A stretch of 64,000 nucleotides of DNA from Candidatus Gastranaerophilales bacterium (GCA_900768915.1 CAAGEQ010000033.1:3578-67577); one strand, 5' to 3'; positions 9,262 through 17,190 are shown, counted from the stretch's first letter. Notes: a model not told the origin generated them from the sequence alone. Numbers and translations are program-made.

Positions 9262-9885
9262 CTATGGTCCAAAACTTGTACCTATATTTTCATTAAACCA
9301 ATTTAAAATTGGATTTTGATGTTGCCATACCCGTTTTTGATTCTTTTTACCTTCAGCTTCAGTTCTATTTGAAGAAACAGTAACAGAAGATGAAGATTGC
9401 CTATCATCGGTAGTCATTCTAGTAGAATAAACACCATTCATCGGACTAGCTTGAGTATCCGGATGATTGTCTGAATAATGAGTTTTCTTCTTTGCACCTA
9501 AATCATTTGAACGCATATTAACATTTCTAGAACTATTATTTCTACCTTCATCTGTCATTGCTGCATTAATATCAGCATCCGAAAGAATAAATGTATGAGA
9601 ATTTGTTCCTTCTTCTGGGTAACCTCTAGACATACCCTCTAGAGCCGCAACTTGGTCAACCGTTGTATTGATAGTTCCAATTACATAACCTTTTTCATTA
9701 CGAACAGTTCCATCATTACCAACAGTATATTTGCCTTGCTCTGCTTTATTAGAGCCATCAAATGCAAGTTTCATACCATTTTGTACAAGAACTTCTCTTG
9801 TGACAGTTTTTCCATTATGATTATATGCCAATTTGACGGGCGTATATCCCGACTTTCTTGGTGTACTTCCAGCTTTTGCGACCAT
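9262..9885 (-). CDS. hypothetical protein, 207 aa
   Basis: An intact frame whose ATG is preceded on the minus strand by AAGGAGAATAATT, a good ribosome site. The N-terminal part contains alternating short strands (GYTPVKLAYNHNGKTVTREV, GKYTVGNDGTVRNEKGYVIG) that look beta-rich. The second half is low-complexity, with many Asn, Ser, Arg and Thr (DDRQSSSSVTVSSNRTEAEG), and ends in WQHQNPILNWFNENIG. There is no signal peptide or transmembrane helix. It is not recognised as any family. The VGNDGTVRNEKGYVIG segment could resemble a bacterial surface or flagellar beta motif, but this is weak. Confidence 0.55.
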   Translation of the reverse strand: MVAKAGSTPRKSGYTPVKLAYNHNGKTVTREVLVQNGMKLAFDGSNKAEQGKYTVGNDGTVRNEKGYVIGTINTTVDQVAALEGMSRGYPEEGTNSHTFILSDADINAAMTDEGRNNSSRNVNMRSNDLGAKKKTHYSDNHPDTQASPMNGVYSTRMTTDDRQSSSSVTVSSNRTEAEGKKNQKRVWQHQNPILNWFNENIGTSFGP

Positions 9886-10079
9886 AAATTATTCTCCTTG
9901 ATTTTATATAGATATAAAGTATATAAAAAAGATATAATTGCTTATTTTATAAATTTTGAGTTTACATAAATTTACATAAAAAACAAAATGCTCGATATAA
10001 CTATATTTCAAGAGTTTAAGTTTTTATACAAATTTAAACAAAAATAGCAAAAAAAAGTGTTTTCATGAATTAAAGAAAT

Positions 10080-11258
10080 ATGGACTACATGAATTCAAAC
10101 ATTTCTTTTCGTGCAAAACCTATCCCCCAAACAGTTATCAACAAAACGAAACAAGAACTTTTAAATCCAAAAGTTAGTACAGTTGATATATATTGTCATA
10201 CTTCGGCAGATGAAGATACAATCAATTCTGCAAAAGTTTTTGGTAATTGGTTAATTTCAAAGGGGAAAGAAGTAAATATTTGTGTTGCAGAAAAAGAAAC
10301 AAAAGACTTGTATTTCAATCCAAAGGACTATAATATCAAACAAAATCATAAACCAGCAAACAAAAGTATAATATTAGATTTTAATGCAAAAGAAAGATTG
10401 CCACAAATTTATTCAACGGTTTATGAAAAAACAAAAGCAAACAATATAATAGGATATGACCACCACAAGAGTGGAGATAACAAACTTAAAGGTAAATTTT
10501 ATATAGATGATAGTGCAAAATCTTGTTGTGGAGTTTTGACAAGATTTTTTGAGGGGTTGGGCGAAAAATTAAACAAAAAAGATACAAAGAGCCTTTTTTG
10601 TGGAATGGTAAGTGATTATAAAAAATCAGAATTGCTCAAAATCACTAATAATAAGGGAAAATATACTGTTATAAAAACTGATAAATTGTTGCAAGATAAA
10701 AACTCTTTGGAAGTTTTTGAGAAGTTAGAGAATTCATTGTCAAAAAGAGAAAAAACAGATATTTATAAACATTTAGACCCATTATCAAGACTAACTAATG
10801 ATGAAAAGATGTTGAGGAAACATTTATTTGAAAACATTCATGTAAGCAAGAATGGAAAATTGGCTTATGTAGCAATTCCACCAAACGACAAATTATGGAA
10901 AAAAGTTGGAATGGACACATCAGCGACATCAGAAATTTTAAAAGAATTGAGAGTAAAAGTATCAACTAACGATTTTAATATTGAACTTTTAAACGATAAA
11001 CAAAAAGAAAAATTAAAGAATGTCGATACTGTTATAGCATTCTATAGAAAATCCTCAGATACAAATGAATATCGAATGAGTATCCATTCAAGGAGTAATT
11101 CTGCAATCAAACTAATTGAGCGAGCGAAAGAAATGAATTCTGACATAACAGCAGGTGGACATGCTGATAGAGCCGGAGGTTTCATCAATTCTATTGAAGA
11201 AAAAGATACAAAAAACTTTATCAGAGCATTTGTCAAAGCCTCTGAAATTTTGGAATAA
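10080..11258 (+). CDS. DHH-family phosphoesterase (NrnA/RecJ-like)
   Basis: 392 residues. The DHH catalytic motifs are in order: VDIYCHTSADEDTINSA (motif I, HxxxDxD), SIILDFNA (II), GYDHHKSGDN (III, the DHH itself) and CGMVSDYKKS (IV). A DHHA1 domain closes the protein with ITAGGHADRAGGF, matching the GGHxxAAG nucleic-acid-binding motif. Relatives hydrolyse nanoRNA, pAp or cyclic dinucleotides with Mn2+. Unusually, the first 13 residues carry an extension (NISFRAKP) like the FTG-type tags on other proteins in this window. It stands as a single gene without a clear ribosome site; a second ATG nine bases in is possible. Confidence 0.8.
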   Translation: MDYMNSNISFRAKPIPQTVINKTKQELLNPKVSTVDIYCHTSADEDTINSAKVFGNWLISKGKEVNICVAEKETKDLYFNPKDYNIKQNHKPANKSIILDFNAKERLPQIYSTVYEKTKANNIIGYDHHKSGDNKLKGKFYIDDSAKSCCGVLTRFFEGLGEKLNKKDTKSLFCGMVSDYKKSELLKITNNKGKYTVIKTDKLLQDKNSLEVFEKLENSLSKREKTDIYKHLDPLSRLTNDEKMLRKHLFENIHVSKNGKLAYVAIPPNDKLWKKVGMDTSATSEILKELRVKVSTNDFNIELLNDKQKEKLKNVDTVIAFYRKSSDTNEYRMSIHSRSNSAIKLIERAKEMNSDITAGGHADRAGGFINSIEEKDTKNFIRAFVKASEILE

Positions 11259-11289
11259 AATAATTTTATAAATTTATTTTAACCATTTA

Positions 11290-11703
11290 TCAATCAACAC
11301 CACCATTTAATCGTCCATATAACAAATCTTCATAATCAATTAATATCAATTCAACATTATTTTGTTCTTCGTATGCTTTATATAATTTCTCAATACAATC
11401 TTTCTTATAAATTACGTCATCATCACATGTGATTATTACATCATTTGGGTATATTTTTAATGTTGGAATGAGTTTTTTATAACTTCTTATATCTCCACAC
11501 CAAATTATTTCAAAATTTGTATTTTAAGTTAACTCTAAAAGATTATTAGGTAAATCTTTTTCTTTATTTTTAAATTGTGATTCAGCAAGCCATAAAACAA
11601 TTTTATCAACTTTGAAAGTTTGATGTAATAAACTTTCAATAGTTTTATGAATAATATATATCCTTGCAGGATATGATGTTAATGATATTATAACTTATTG
11701 CAT
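11290..11703 (-). pseudogene. decayed glycosyltransferase gene
   Basis: Reading the minus strand gives ATG-CAA-TAA followed by VIISLTSYPARI, HKTIESLLHQTFKVDKIVLW, LAESQFKNKEKDLPNNLLEL, a second stop, then FEIIWCGDIRSYKKLIPTLK and DVIITCDDDVIYKKD. This is the well-known start of a GT2-like polysaccharide glycosyltransferase, including the DDD metal-binding motif, but with stops at codon 3 and mid-gene and no C-terminal half. It follows the Ugd stop codon by two bases, so it was once the last gene of the polysaccharide operon. Confidence 0.75.
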
Positions 11704-11705
11704 TT

Positions 11706-13004
11706 TTATTTCCCTATACAAATGTACTCAAATCCACGTTGAGTAATTCTTTCTACATTATATTGATTTCGACCATCAAATATTACAGGAGTTTTCAATA
11801 ATTCCTTTATTTTATCCATATCAGGACGCCTAAATTCATTCCATTCAGTTAATAACAATAGAGCATCAGCATTTTTTAATGCTTCATAACTTGTTTTTGA
11901 ATAAATTATTTTATTTTGAAAATGATATTTTGCACTTTCCATTGCTTTCGGATCATAAGCCTGAATTTTTGCACCTTTATTTAACAATTCATTTATAATT
12001 GTTATTGCTGGTGCTTCTCTCATATCATCTGTTTTTGGTTTAAATGCTAATCCCCAAACTGCAAATACTTTATCTGATAAGTTTTCACCAAAGCGAGAAA
12101 CTATCTTATCAATAAATAATTTTCTTTGTAATTTATTTGTTTCATCTGCAGATTTGATGATGTTCATATCAACGCCATTATCAACACCTGTTTTGATTAG
12201 TGCCTTTACATCTTTAGGGAAACAACTTCCACCATAACCTAAACCAGGAAATAAAAATTTGTTTCCAATTCTTGAATCTGTTGACATACCAACTCTTACC
12301 ATTTCTGCATTTGCTCCAACTTTTTCACATAATTGAGCAATTTCATTCATAAACGAAATTTTTGTTGCCAAAAATGAATTAGATGCATATTTTGTCATTT
12401 CTGCTGATTCAACGTCCATAACAATGACACGATTACCTGTTCTAAAAAATGGTGCATATATTTCTTGCATAATAGCAGTTGCTTTTTCAGAATTTGAACC
12501 AATAACTACCCTATCAGGAGATAAAAAGTCATCAACTGCGTTACCTTGTTTTAGAAATTCAGGATTAGAAACAACATCAAAATCATATTTAGTATATTGT
12601 TTTATCAATTCTGTAACTTGTTTTGCAGTTCCAACAGGTACTGTCGATTTATCAACAATAACTTTATAACCATTCATTGCTTTTGCGATTTCTTTTGCTA
12701 CTCCTAGTACATATTGCAAATCTGCAGAGCCATCTTCACCCTGTGGTGTTCCTACTGCAATAAAACAAACCTCTGATTCTTTAACTGCATTATCAATATT
12801 AGATGTAAATCTTAAACGATTTTCAGATACATTTGATTTTACGAGTTCTTCAAGTCCTGGTTCATATATTGGAATTATACCATTTTCGAGTTTTTTTAAT
12901 TTGTCTTCGTTGTTGTCAACACAAATAACATTGTTTCCCATATCAGCAAGACAAGCACCTGCAACTAAACCTACGTATCCTGTTCCAATTACCGTTATCT
13001 TCAT
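11706..13004 (-). CDS. ugd: UDP-glucose 6-dehydrogenase
   Basis: 432 residues, full length. It oxidises UDP-glucose to UDP-glucuronate with two NAD+ for surface polysaccharide. The N-terminal Rossmann motif GTGYVGLVAGACLA binds NAD. GLGYGGSCFPKDVKAL carries the catalytic Cys, and AVWGLAFKPKTDDMREAPA and FDGRNQY belong to the C-terminal UDP-binding domain. The start overlaps the end of the upstream glycosyltransferase gene by four bases (ATGA), indicating translational coupling. Alternatives such as UDP-ManNAc dehydrogenase share the fold, but the motif set fits Ugd best. Confidence 0.92.
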   Translation of the reverse strand: MKITVIGTGYVGLVAGACLADMGNNVICVDNNEDKLKKLENGIIPIYEPGLEELVKSNVSENRLRFTSNIDNAVKESEVCFIAVGTPQGEDGSADLQYVLGVAKEIAKAMNGYKVIVDKSTVPVGTAKQVTELIKQYTKYDFDVVSNPEFLKQGNAVDDFLSPDRVVIGSNSEKATAIMQEIYAPFFRTGNRVIVMDVESAEMTKYASNSFLATKISFMNEIAQLCEKVGANAEMVRVGMSTDSRIGNKFLFPGLGYGGSCFPKDVKALIKTGVDNGVDMNIIKSADETNKLQRKLFIDKIVSRFGENLSDKVFAVWGLAFKPKTDDMREAPAITIINELLNKGAKIQAYDPKAMESAKYHFQNKIIYSKTSYEALKNADALLLLTEWNEFRRPDMDKIKELLKTPVIFDGRNQYNVERITQRGFEYICIGK

Positions 13005-14017
13005 TTATTATCCCTTTTTAAATTTATCCATATTTGATGTCCGAAAATATTTAAAACTTTATACCCAGTCCCTCTATAACTTCTAATTGAAAATATCCAT
13101 ACAAAAAATATTTTTATATACGACCACATCTTAGTATCAGATTTTTTTATTCCTAATAGTTTAAAAACTTCTTTATCTAAGTATTTAGCTAATTCATAAT
13201 ACTGTTTTGGATGAGATTTTAATGACATTTGAGCACTATTAATTTCTTCTATTGCTAACTTAAGAAAAGATTTTTCATATTGAGAATAAATATTCTGTTC
13301 TAATAAAAAATTCTTCAATCCAAATAAAGATTTTGTAAATTCTGTTGGAACTTTATAATTATTATTTTGTACATTTGTTGTTTGACCGATTGAATAATAA
13401 ATCAAATAATCGTCTAAATAATAAATCTTTTCAGCCAAAAGCATTGCACATCTGACAAAATATATATCATTAGTTCGCAAAATCTCTTGAAATCTAATAT
13501 TATTTTTCTTAATAAAAGATGTTTTAAATAATTTATTCCAAACAAAAACTTTAAAATCACACAATATATCATTAGGGATATCTTTTGCATTAAACAAATT
13601 ATTTGAAATATTATTATTTGATACATAAATATTCTTTATAACATTATTTGATACATTGTTTTGATAATAATTAAATATCAAAATATCAGCATCATTTTTA
13701 ACAATATTTGAGTACATTGTATTTAAAGCATTCTCAGCTAAAAAATCATCAGAATCTAAGAAATATAAATATTCACCACTCGCACAATCCATACCAATAT
13801 TTCTTGAACGACCAGCACCTTTTCCTGTACTATTTTTTATAATAATATTATATTTTTGTTGATATTCTTTTAAAATACTAATAGTATTATCATTAGAATT
13901 ATCATCAACACATATAATTTCCACATCTGGAAAATTTTGATTAATAATACTATCAATACATTTTTTTATTGTTTTTTCCGCATTATAAGATGGAATAATT
14001 ACACTAATCTTTGGCAC
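13001..14017 (-). CDS. GT2-family glycosyltransferase
   Basis: 338 residues with a GT-A fold: ISVIIPSYNAEKTIKKCIDSI at the N-terminus, then VEIICVDDNSNDNT, GRSRNIGMDCASGEYLYFLD and the metal-binding DSDD. The acceptor half (FKVFVWNKLFKTSFI, RTNDIYFVR) is typical of capsule and LPS side-chain enzymes. There is no membrane helix; a hydrophobic C-terminal patch (KIFFVWIFSI) may attach it to the membrane. It starts immediately after the preceding glycosyltransferase stop, so the two GTs and Ugd form one operon. The sugar transferred is unknown. Confidence 0.88.
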   Translation of the reverse strand: MPKISVIIPSYNAEKTIKKCIDSIINQNFPDVEIICVDDNSNDNTISILKEYQQKYNIIIKNSTGKGAGRSRNIGMDCASGEYLYFLDSDDFLAENALNTMYSNIVKNDADILIFNYYQNNVSNNVIKNIYVSNNNISNNLFNAKDIPNDILCDFKVFVWNKLFKTSFIKKNNIRFQEILRTNDIYFVRCAMLLAEKIYYLDDYLIYYSIGQTTNVQNNNYKVPTEFTKSLFGLKNFLLEQNIYSQYEKSFLKLAIEEINSAQMSLKSHPKQYYELAKYLDKEVFKLLGIKKSDTKMWSYIKIFFVWIFSIRSYRGTGYKVLNIFGHQIWINLKRDNK

Positions 14018-14884
14018 TTATACATACTCCTTGCTTATAATTAACGGTAACAAACCAAACAAATAGTATTTCTTTGTAGCCCTATAAACATAAACTTTTA
14101 ATAGTTTAATACCAAAGAAATAATACTCTCTTTTGCAAACCAAATTATCTCGTTCGCTCAAACGAATACCATAGTTATGACAAATTTTTGTTATATATTT
14201 TTTTGAAAAAATTTTATCTGCTCTTGGTTTATCAGATGCATCTTTTATCAAAGACTCATTATGTACCCAATAATGATATCTTGTATTTGGTACACACACC
14301 ACACTACCCATTTTCGTCAAAACATCGGCAGTAAATGGCATATCTTCATATATCAAACCACCGATAAAACGTATTTCCTTTTCTTTCAAAACATTTGTTT
14401 TATATATCTTGTTCCAAACATAACAATGTTCTGGTGCTTTTACTAATGCAAATTTTTCACTAATACCACTTTTAACAACAACATTGTCATACTTTATTAG
14501 TTCTTTTCGTTTTTTCTCATTCTCACGAATTATGCTTGCACAGGCAACATCTGCGTTATGTTGTGTTACTAAATTATATAATTTTTCATAAAAATCTTTT
14601 TCTATGAAATCATCACTATCTAAAAATCCAATATAATCACCTGTTGCTGTATCTATACCAGCATTTCTTGCATTGCTTAACCCTGCGTTTGATTGTGTAA
14701 TAATAGTTATTCTGTCATCTTTTTCTGCATATTTCGCTAAAATATCTGCAGAATTGTCTGTTGAACCATCGTTTACACAAATGATTTCTAAATCCTCTAA
14801 TGTTTGTGCAACAAGACTATCCAAGCATCTCGCTAGATATTTTTCTACATTATATACAGGTACTATCACACTTACTTTTGGCAT
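14018..14884 (-). CDS. GT2-family glycosyltransferase
   Basis: 288 residues. It starts VSVIVPVYNVEKYLARCLDSL, with LEIICVNDGSTDNS, GLSNARNAGIDTATGDYIGF and the DSDD metal site, then YVWNKIYKTNVL and a YEDMPF acceptor-side motif. The short C-terminus is basic and aromatic. It is the first gene of the polysaccharide operon (followed by a second GT2 and ugd). The two GTs are paralogous in their first 100 residues but differ in the acceptor half, so they probably act in sequence on one glycan. Confidence 0.88.
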   Translation of the reverse strand: MPKVSVIVPVYNVEKYLARCLDSLVAQTLEDLEIICVNDGSTDNSADILAKYAEKDDRITIITQSNAGLSNARNAGIDTATGDYIGFLDSDDFIEKDFYEKLYNLVTQHNADVACASIIRENEKKRKELIKYDNVVVKSGISEKFALVKAPEHCYVWNKIYKTNVLKEKEIRFIGGLIYEDMPFTADVLTKMGSVVCVPNTRYHYWVHNESLIKDASDKPRADKIFSKKYITKICHNYGIRLSERDNLVCKREYYFFGIKLLKVYVYRATKKYYLFGLLPLIISKEYV

Positions 14885-14910
14885 CTCTTTTCCTTGTTTT
14901 TTATTTAATT

Positions 14911-15006
14911 GTCATTCCAAACTTGTTTCGGAAACTATTCTTTTGTCAAGCATAGCCTGATTTACGTTTTTCTCCACACAGATGCTGAAACGAGTTCAGC
15001 ATGACG
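14911..15006. repeat. interspersed palindromic repeat
   Basis: TGTCATTCCAAACTTGTTTC and AGATGCTGAAACGAGTTCAG with CATGACG form the two halves of a short intergenic element. TGCTGAA pairs with TTCAGCA, and the ends (TGTCAT / ATGACG) are inverted. Sequences of this style (CATTCCGAAC...TTCAGCATGACG) are scattered in many bacterial genomes. It separates the XRE gene from the polysaccharide operon. No coding function. Confidence 0.6.
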
Positions 15007-15023
15007 TTATGATTATTTAATTG

Positions 15024-15353
15024 TCAAGTTGTCACAGGTTCCATTGTCTTTAAAAACGACAATACAGCCTGCTGTTGTGTATTGTTGAATTTCTCCAACA
15101 ACTTCAATATTTCATACATAGTTGATGAAACATTTTGGCTATCTTTCAGTTTTAATCTTGATATATCAATATCGAACATCTCCACTAAACTGAAAAATGT
15201 TTGCAAACTTGGTGTATATTCGCCTCGTTCAATTCTTGAATAATGTTGTGTTGAAACTCCCACACGTTCTGCAACATCAGATTGTTTCAATCCCTTTTCT
15301 ACCCTTAAACTTTTTAGTAAACTCCCCAAATTTTTAAGATTTAAATTATCCAT
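15024..15353 (-). CDS. XRE-family transcriptional regulator
   Basis: 109 residues. An N-terminal helix-turn-helix of the Cro/CI type spans about residues 10-65: LGSLLKSLRVEKGLKQSDVA, then VGVSTQHYSRIERGEYTPSL. A helical C-terminal tail (MYEILKLLEKFNNTQQQAVLSFL) probably dimerises. It has its own near-consensus promoter, and a CATGAC inverted repeat lies just downstream of the -10 box, which suggests autorepression. It is upstream of the polysaccharide operon on the same strand, separated by a repeat element; whether it controls that operon is open. A related but frameshifted XRE gene lies 150 bases away on the other strand. Confidence 0.88.
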   Translation of the reverse strand: MDNLNLKNLGSLLKSLRVEKGLKQSDVAERVGVSTQHYSRIERGEYTPSLQTFFSLVEMFDIDISRLKLKDSQNVSSTMYEILKLLEKFNNTQQQAVLSFLKTMEPVTT

Positions 15354-15388
15354 TACAAAAATTCCGATACTTTAATCCCCAAATTGTG

Positions 15389-15417
15389 CATGACATTACA
15401 ACTGTAATCACGTCATG
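15389..15417 (-). promoter_or_regulatory. candidate operator of the XRE gene
   Basis: CATGACATTAC and GTAATCACGTCATG are inverted copies of CATGAC...ATTAC, separated by a few bases. The right arm has three extra bases. The site lies right after the -10 box at the expected transcription start, a typical autorepressor position. Confidence 0.45.
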
Positions 15418-15446
15418 ATTATATATTATATAAAAATAATTATCAA
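15418..15446 (-). promoter_or_regulatory. sigma-70-type promoter of the XRE gene
   Basis: On the minus strand TTGATA, a 17-base spacer and TATAAT, about 65 bases upstream of the XRE start codon. Confidence 0.65.
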
Positions 15447-15502
15447 GTTTTGTTTATAAATTGTTCATAACCTTGTAGTATTTTATTTGAAAGTATTATT
15501 TT

Positions 15503-15788
15503 ATGAATAACATTAAACATTTATTAGGCGAAAATATTAAACAGAAGGCAGCACATAACACAAGAAAACCTAGCAGAACTTGTAGATAGAAGTAAAAATC
15601 ACATTTCAAAAATTGAACAAGTGCTTACAAATCCCCCATTAGATTTATTGATAGAGATTGCTAATGCACTAAATGTATCAATGAATGAATTGTTTAATTT
15701 TTCCTATTTTGATAACACTATCACTACTGAAAGAATGAAAAATACCTTATGCACAATTCAAAATAAAAAAAATTTAGAACTAATTTAA
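15503..15788 (+). pseudogene. frameshifted XRE regulator gene
   Basis: The frame starts MNNIKHLLGENIK and then loses phase near AAACAGAAGG. Shifting frame restores RRQHITQENLAELVDRSKNH, then ISKIEQVLTNPPLDLLIEIA and NALNVSMNELFNF to a TAA stop. This is a complete small XRE helix-turn-helix regulator, very like the one encoded at 50877-51092, broken by one indel. It is divergent from the intact XRE gene at 15353. A sequencing error in the A-rich tract is possible but not testable here. Confidence 0.7.
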
Positions 15789-16033
15789 AAAATTTATAGC
15801 CTTATCAATAATTACGAAAACGACTAGAATCCTAATACAAACAATTAGCCTTAATTTCAGTAATGGTGTATATTTCACACTATTAAGTTATGTAATTAAT
15901 TATTATAAACCTATTGTATTTTTTAGAAAAAAATGTACAATGAAAGTAGAAAGACTCATTATTCACGAGTGAACTGCATTACTAATATATATAACAAAAT
16001 TAAATAGAAATGGCTTCAGTGAAAGGAGTTCTA

Positions 16034-16244
16034 ATGGGTATTATTAAATACGTTATTCATTGCATTCTTGCATATTTTGAAAAGATTGGAACGAATAATT
16101 CAAAAGTTATTACATACTAAGTATTATGGTTTTTAGTGTTTATCACATACTGCACTTATCCGATTTTACGCAGGAATCGGCTTAGGTGTGGTATTATTTT
16201 TTTTAGAAAAGAATATCTTTTTTCATGCAAATGAACTAAAATAA
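16034..16244 (+). pseudogene. decayed small membrane protein gene
   Basis: An AAAGGAG ribosome site precedes ATG and the peptide MGIIKYVIHCILAYFEKIG, which ends at an in-frame TAA after 28 codons. Beyond the stop the same frame reads VLWFLVFITYCTYPI. A further shift restores YAGIGLGVVLFFLEKNIFF to a final stop. Together this looks like a roughly 70-residue two-helix membrane protein inactivated by one stop and one frameshift. A real 28-residue peptide is the alternative. Confidence 0.4.
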
Positions 16245-16356
16245 ATATTTTTAAAGTAAATACAAATATAAAAAACTGTTCATTACACAAAATCTATCGT
16301 TTTTTCTCACATAATAATCGTATTTCATTAGAATGTTTGCTAAAAATAACTATTAC

Positions 16357-16388
16357 TATAGTTTATAACTATTTTGTTATAAACTATA
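16357..16388. repeat. perfect 13-bp inverted repeat
   Basis: TATAGTTTATAAC and GTTATAAACTATA are separated by TATTTT. The hairpin lies 74 bases upstream of tRNA-Met and has no T-run, so it is not an obvious terminator. It may be a protein-binding site or part of the tRNA promoter region. Confidence 0.5.
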
Positions 16389-16461
16389 AAGAAAATATAC
16401 TTGAAATTTAAATATGCTTATGCAATAATCTAAATATTGAAAATTTTATATTTTTTCAAAT

Positions 16462-16535
16462 GGCAAGGTAGCTCAGCTGGTGAGAGCGCACGGCTCATAC
16501 CCGTGAGGTCGAGAGTTCGAATCTCTCCCTTGCTA
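16462..16535 (+). tRNA. tRNA-Met (anticodon CAT)
   Basis: A full cloverleaf can be drawn: acceptor GGCAAGG/CCTTGCT with a G-U closing pair, D arm GCTC/GAGC, anticodon stem CACGG/CCGTG around CTCATAC, T arm GAGAG-TTCGAAT-CTCTC and discriminator A. The lack of three G-C pairs next to the anticodon loop speaks against initiator tRNA. It is elongator Met or, less likely, the CAU tRNA-Ile that TilS modifies. CCA is not encoded. Confidence 0.93.
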
Positions 16536-16545
16536 TTTTTTATTG
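16501..16545 (+). repeat. tRNA-Met 3'-half direct repeat, copy 1
   Basis: The 3' half of tRNA-Met from the anticodon stem onward, plus TTTTTTATTG. It recurs base for base at 16684-16728 (45 bp identical, 183 bp apart). Confidence 0.95.
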
Positions 16546-16629
16546 CTGTTTTACGGGTAATTCGCCGTGACGCAGGTTCTGACGAACCCCAATCGATTTT
16601 CGCTCAAGTTTTCGCTCAACTCTCTTGGA

Positions 16630-16680
16630 ACGCACGGCTTCCTCTCGCTTGAACGATATTTAATCGTTCTCACTCGGCAC
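16630..16680. repeat. GAAC-hairpin element, copy 1
   Basis: The element reads ACGC, GCTTCCTCTCGCTT, then a perfect hairpin GAACGAT-ATTTA-ATCGTTC, then TCACTCGGCAC. The same order of blocks, with different but still paired hairpin bases, occurs at 17113-17175. It lies between the real tRNA-Met and the duplicated 3' half. Nine bases (CGCACGGCT) just before it also match the tRNA anticodon stem, so part of it may derive from a tRNA copy. Confidence 0.55.
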
Positions 16681-16683
16681 AGT

Positions 16684-16728
16684 CCGTGAGGTCGAGAGTT
16701 CGAATCTCTCCCTTGCTATTTTTTATTG
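16684..16728 (+). repeat. tRNA-Met 3'-half direct repeat, copy 2
   Basis: Exact second copy of the tRNA 3' half. There is no intact D arm or acceptor 5' strand upstream, so it cannot make a tRNA. An attachment-site scar or tandem-duplication remnant. Confidence 0.9.
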
Positions 16729-16994
16729 GAAGTTTTTATTTCTCTATGTCCGTTGTGTGTCCATTTCTTTAATTATATGAATTAAGCACATGTATTACTT
16801 CAAGTTTTGTTTAAGAATTGAACGAACATAACAAATTATTGTTTTATATCAAAACATTGTAATTTTTACGATAAATAAAACTATACCTTTTCCTACAAAC
16901 CTTGTAGTAACAATATTTCGTAAGATATAAAAGACATTTTATATCTTAAAAAGATTGTAAAGTAATCCACTAAGTAAAAATCTACCAAAATAAA
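16729..16994. other. intergenic stretch without recognisable features
   Basis: AT-rich, with stops in all frames, no gene-sized frame, no ribosome site followed by a frame, and no clear hairpin. I see nothing here beyond possible promoter-like AT tracts. Confidence 0.6.
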
Positions 16995-17021
16995 AAAGAC
17001 ATCAGTTAAACTAATGTCTTT
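16995..17021 (-). terminator. intrinsic terminator after duplicated tRNA-Ser tail
   Basis: On the minus strand AAAGACAT pairs with ATGTCTTT and runs into TTTTTATTTT. It directly follows the partial tRNA-Ser copy, just as another terminator follows the real tRNA-Ser. Confidence 0.75.
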
Positions 17022-17022
17022 A

Positions 17023-17043
17023 AAATTCGGAAAAGGTGGGATT
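17023..17043 (-). repeat. tRNA-Ser 3'-end direct repeat, second copy
   Basis: AAATTCGGAAAAGGTGGGAT plus one base is identical to 17226-17246. It covers the acceptor 3' strand, discriminator and half of the T arm of tRNA-Ser, 203 bp from the original. The rest of the tRNA is absent. Confidence 0.9.
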
Positions 17044-17112
17044 GTCTTGCTCGGTCGCATTAAACGGGACTCCGGTTTTTGTTTAAGAATTTTATTCTTT
17101 TCACAAAAACCT

Positions 17113-17175
17113 ACGCCCTCTGCTCCCTCGCGTTCGAACCATAAACAAAACTTCGTTTTGTGGTTCTCATCGCAC
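17113..17175. repeat. GAAC-hairpin element, copy 2
   Basis: The element reads ACGC, GCTCCCTCGCGTTC, then a hairpin with outer stem GAACCA/TGGTTC and inner stem CAAAAC-TTC-GTTTTG, then TCATCGCAC. The flanks match copy 1 at 16630-16680 while the hairpin bases differ but still pair. It lies inside the spacer between tRNA-Ser and its duplicated tail, in the opposite orientation to the tRNA compared with copy 1. Confidence 0.55.
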
Positions 17176-17190
17176 TAATAATAAAAAATA

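Noticed and set aside
14673..14960. Open frame opposite the first glycosyltransferase gene
   Set aside because: Antisense to a clear GT2 gene and running into an interspersed repeat; no ribosome site.
16437..16652. Open frame running through tRNA-Met
   Set aside because: It overlaps the complete tRNA and its duplicated spacer; it has no ribosome site and its peptide is a translation of tRNA sequence.
16631..16728. Intron in the anticodon loop of a second tRNA-Met
   Set aside because: CGCACGGCT and CCGTGAGG flank a 44-base insert just where tRNA introns sit, but a group I intron needs over 200 bases with P3-P7 cores, and no D arm or acceptor 5' strand is present. The CGCACGGCT match may also belong to the hairpin element.
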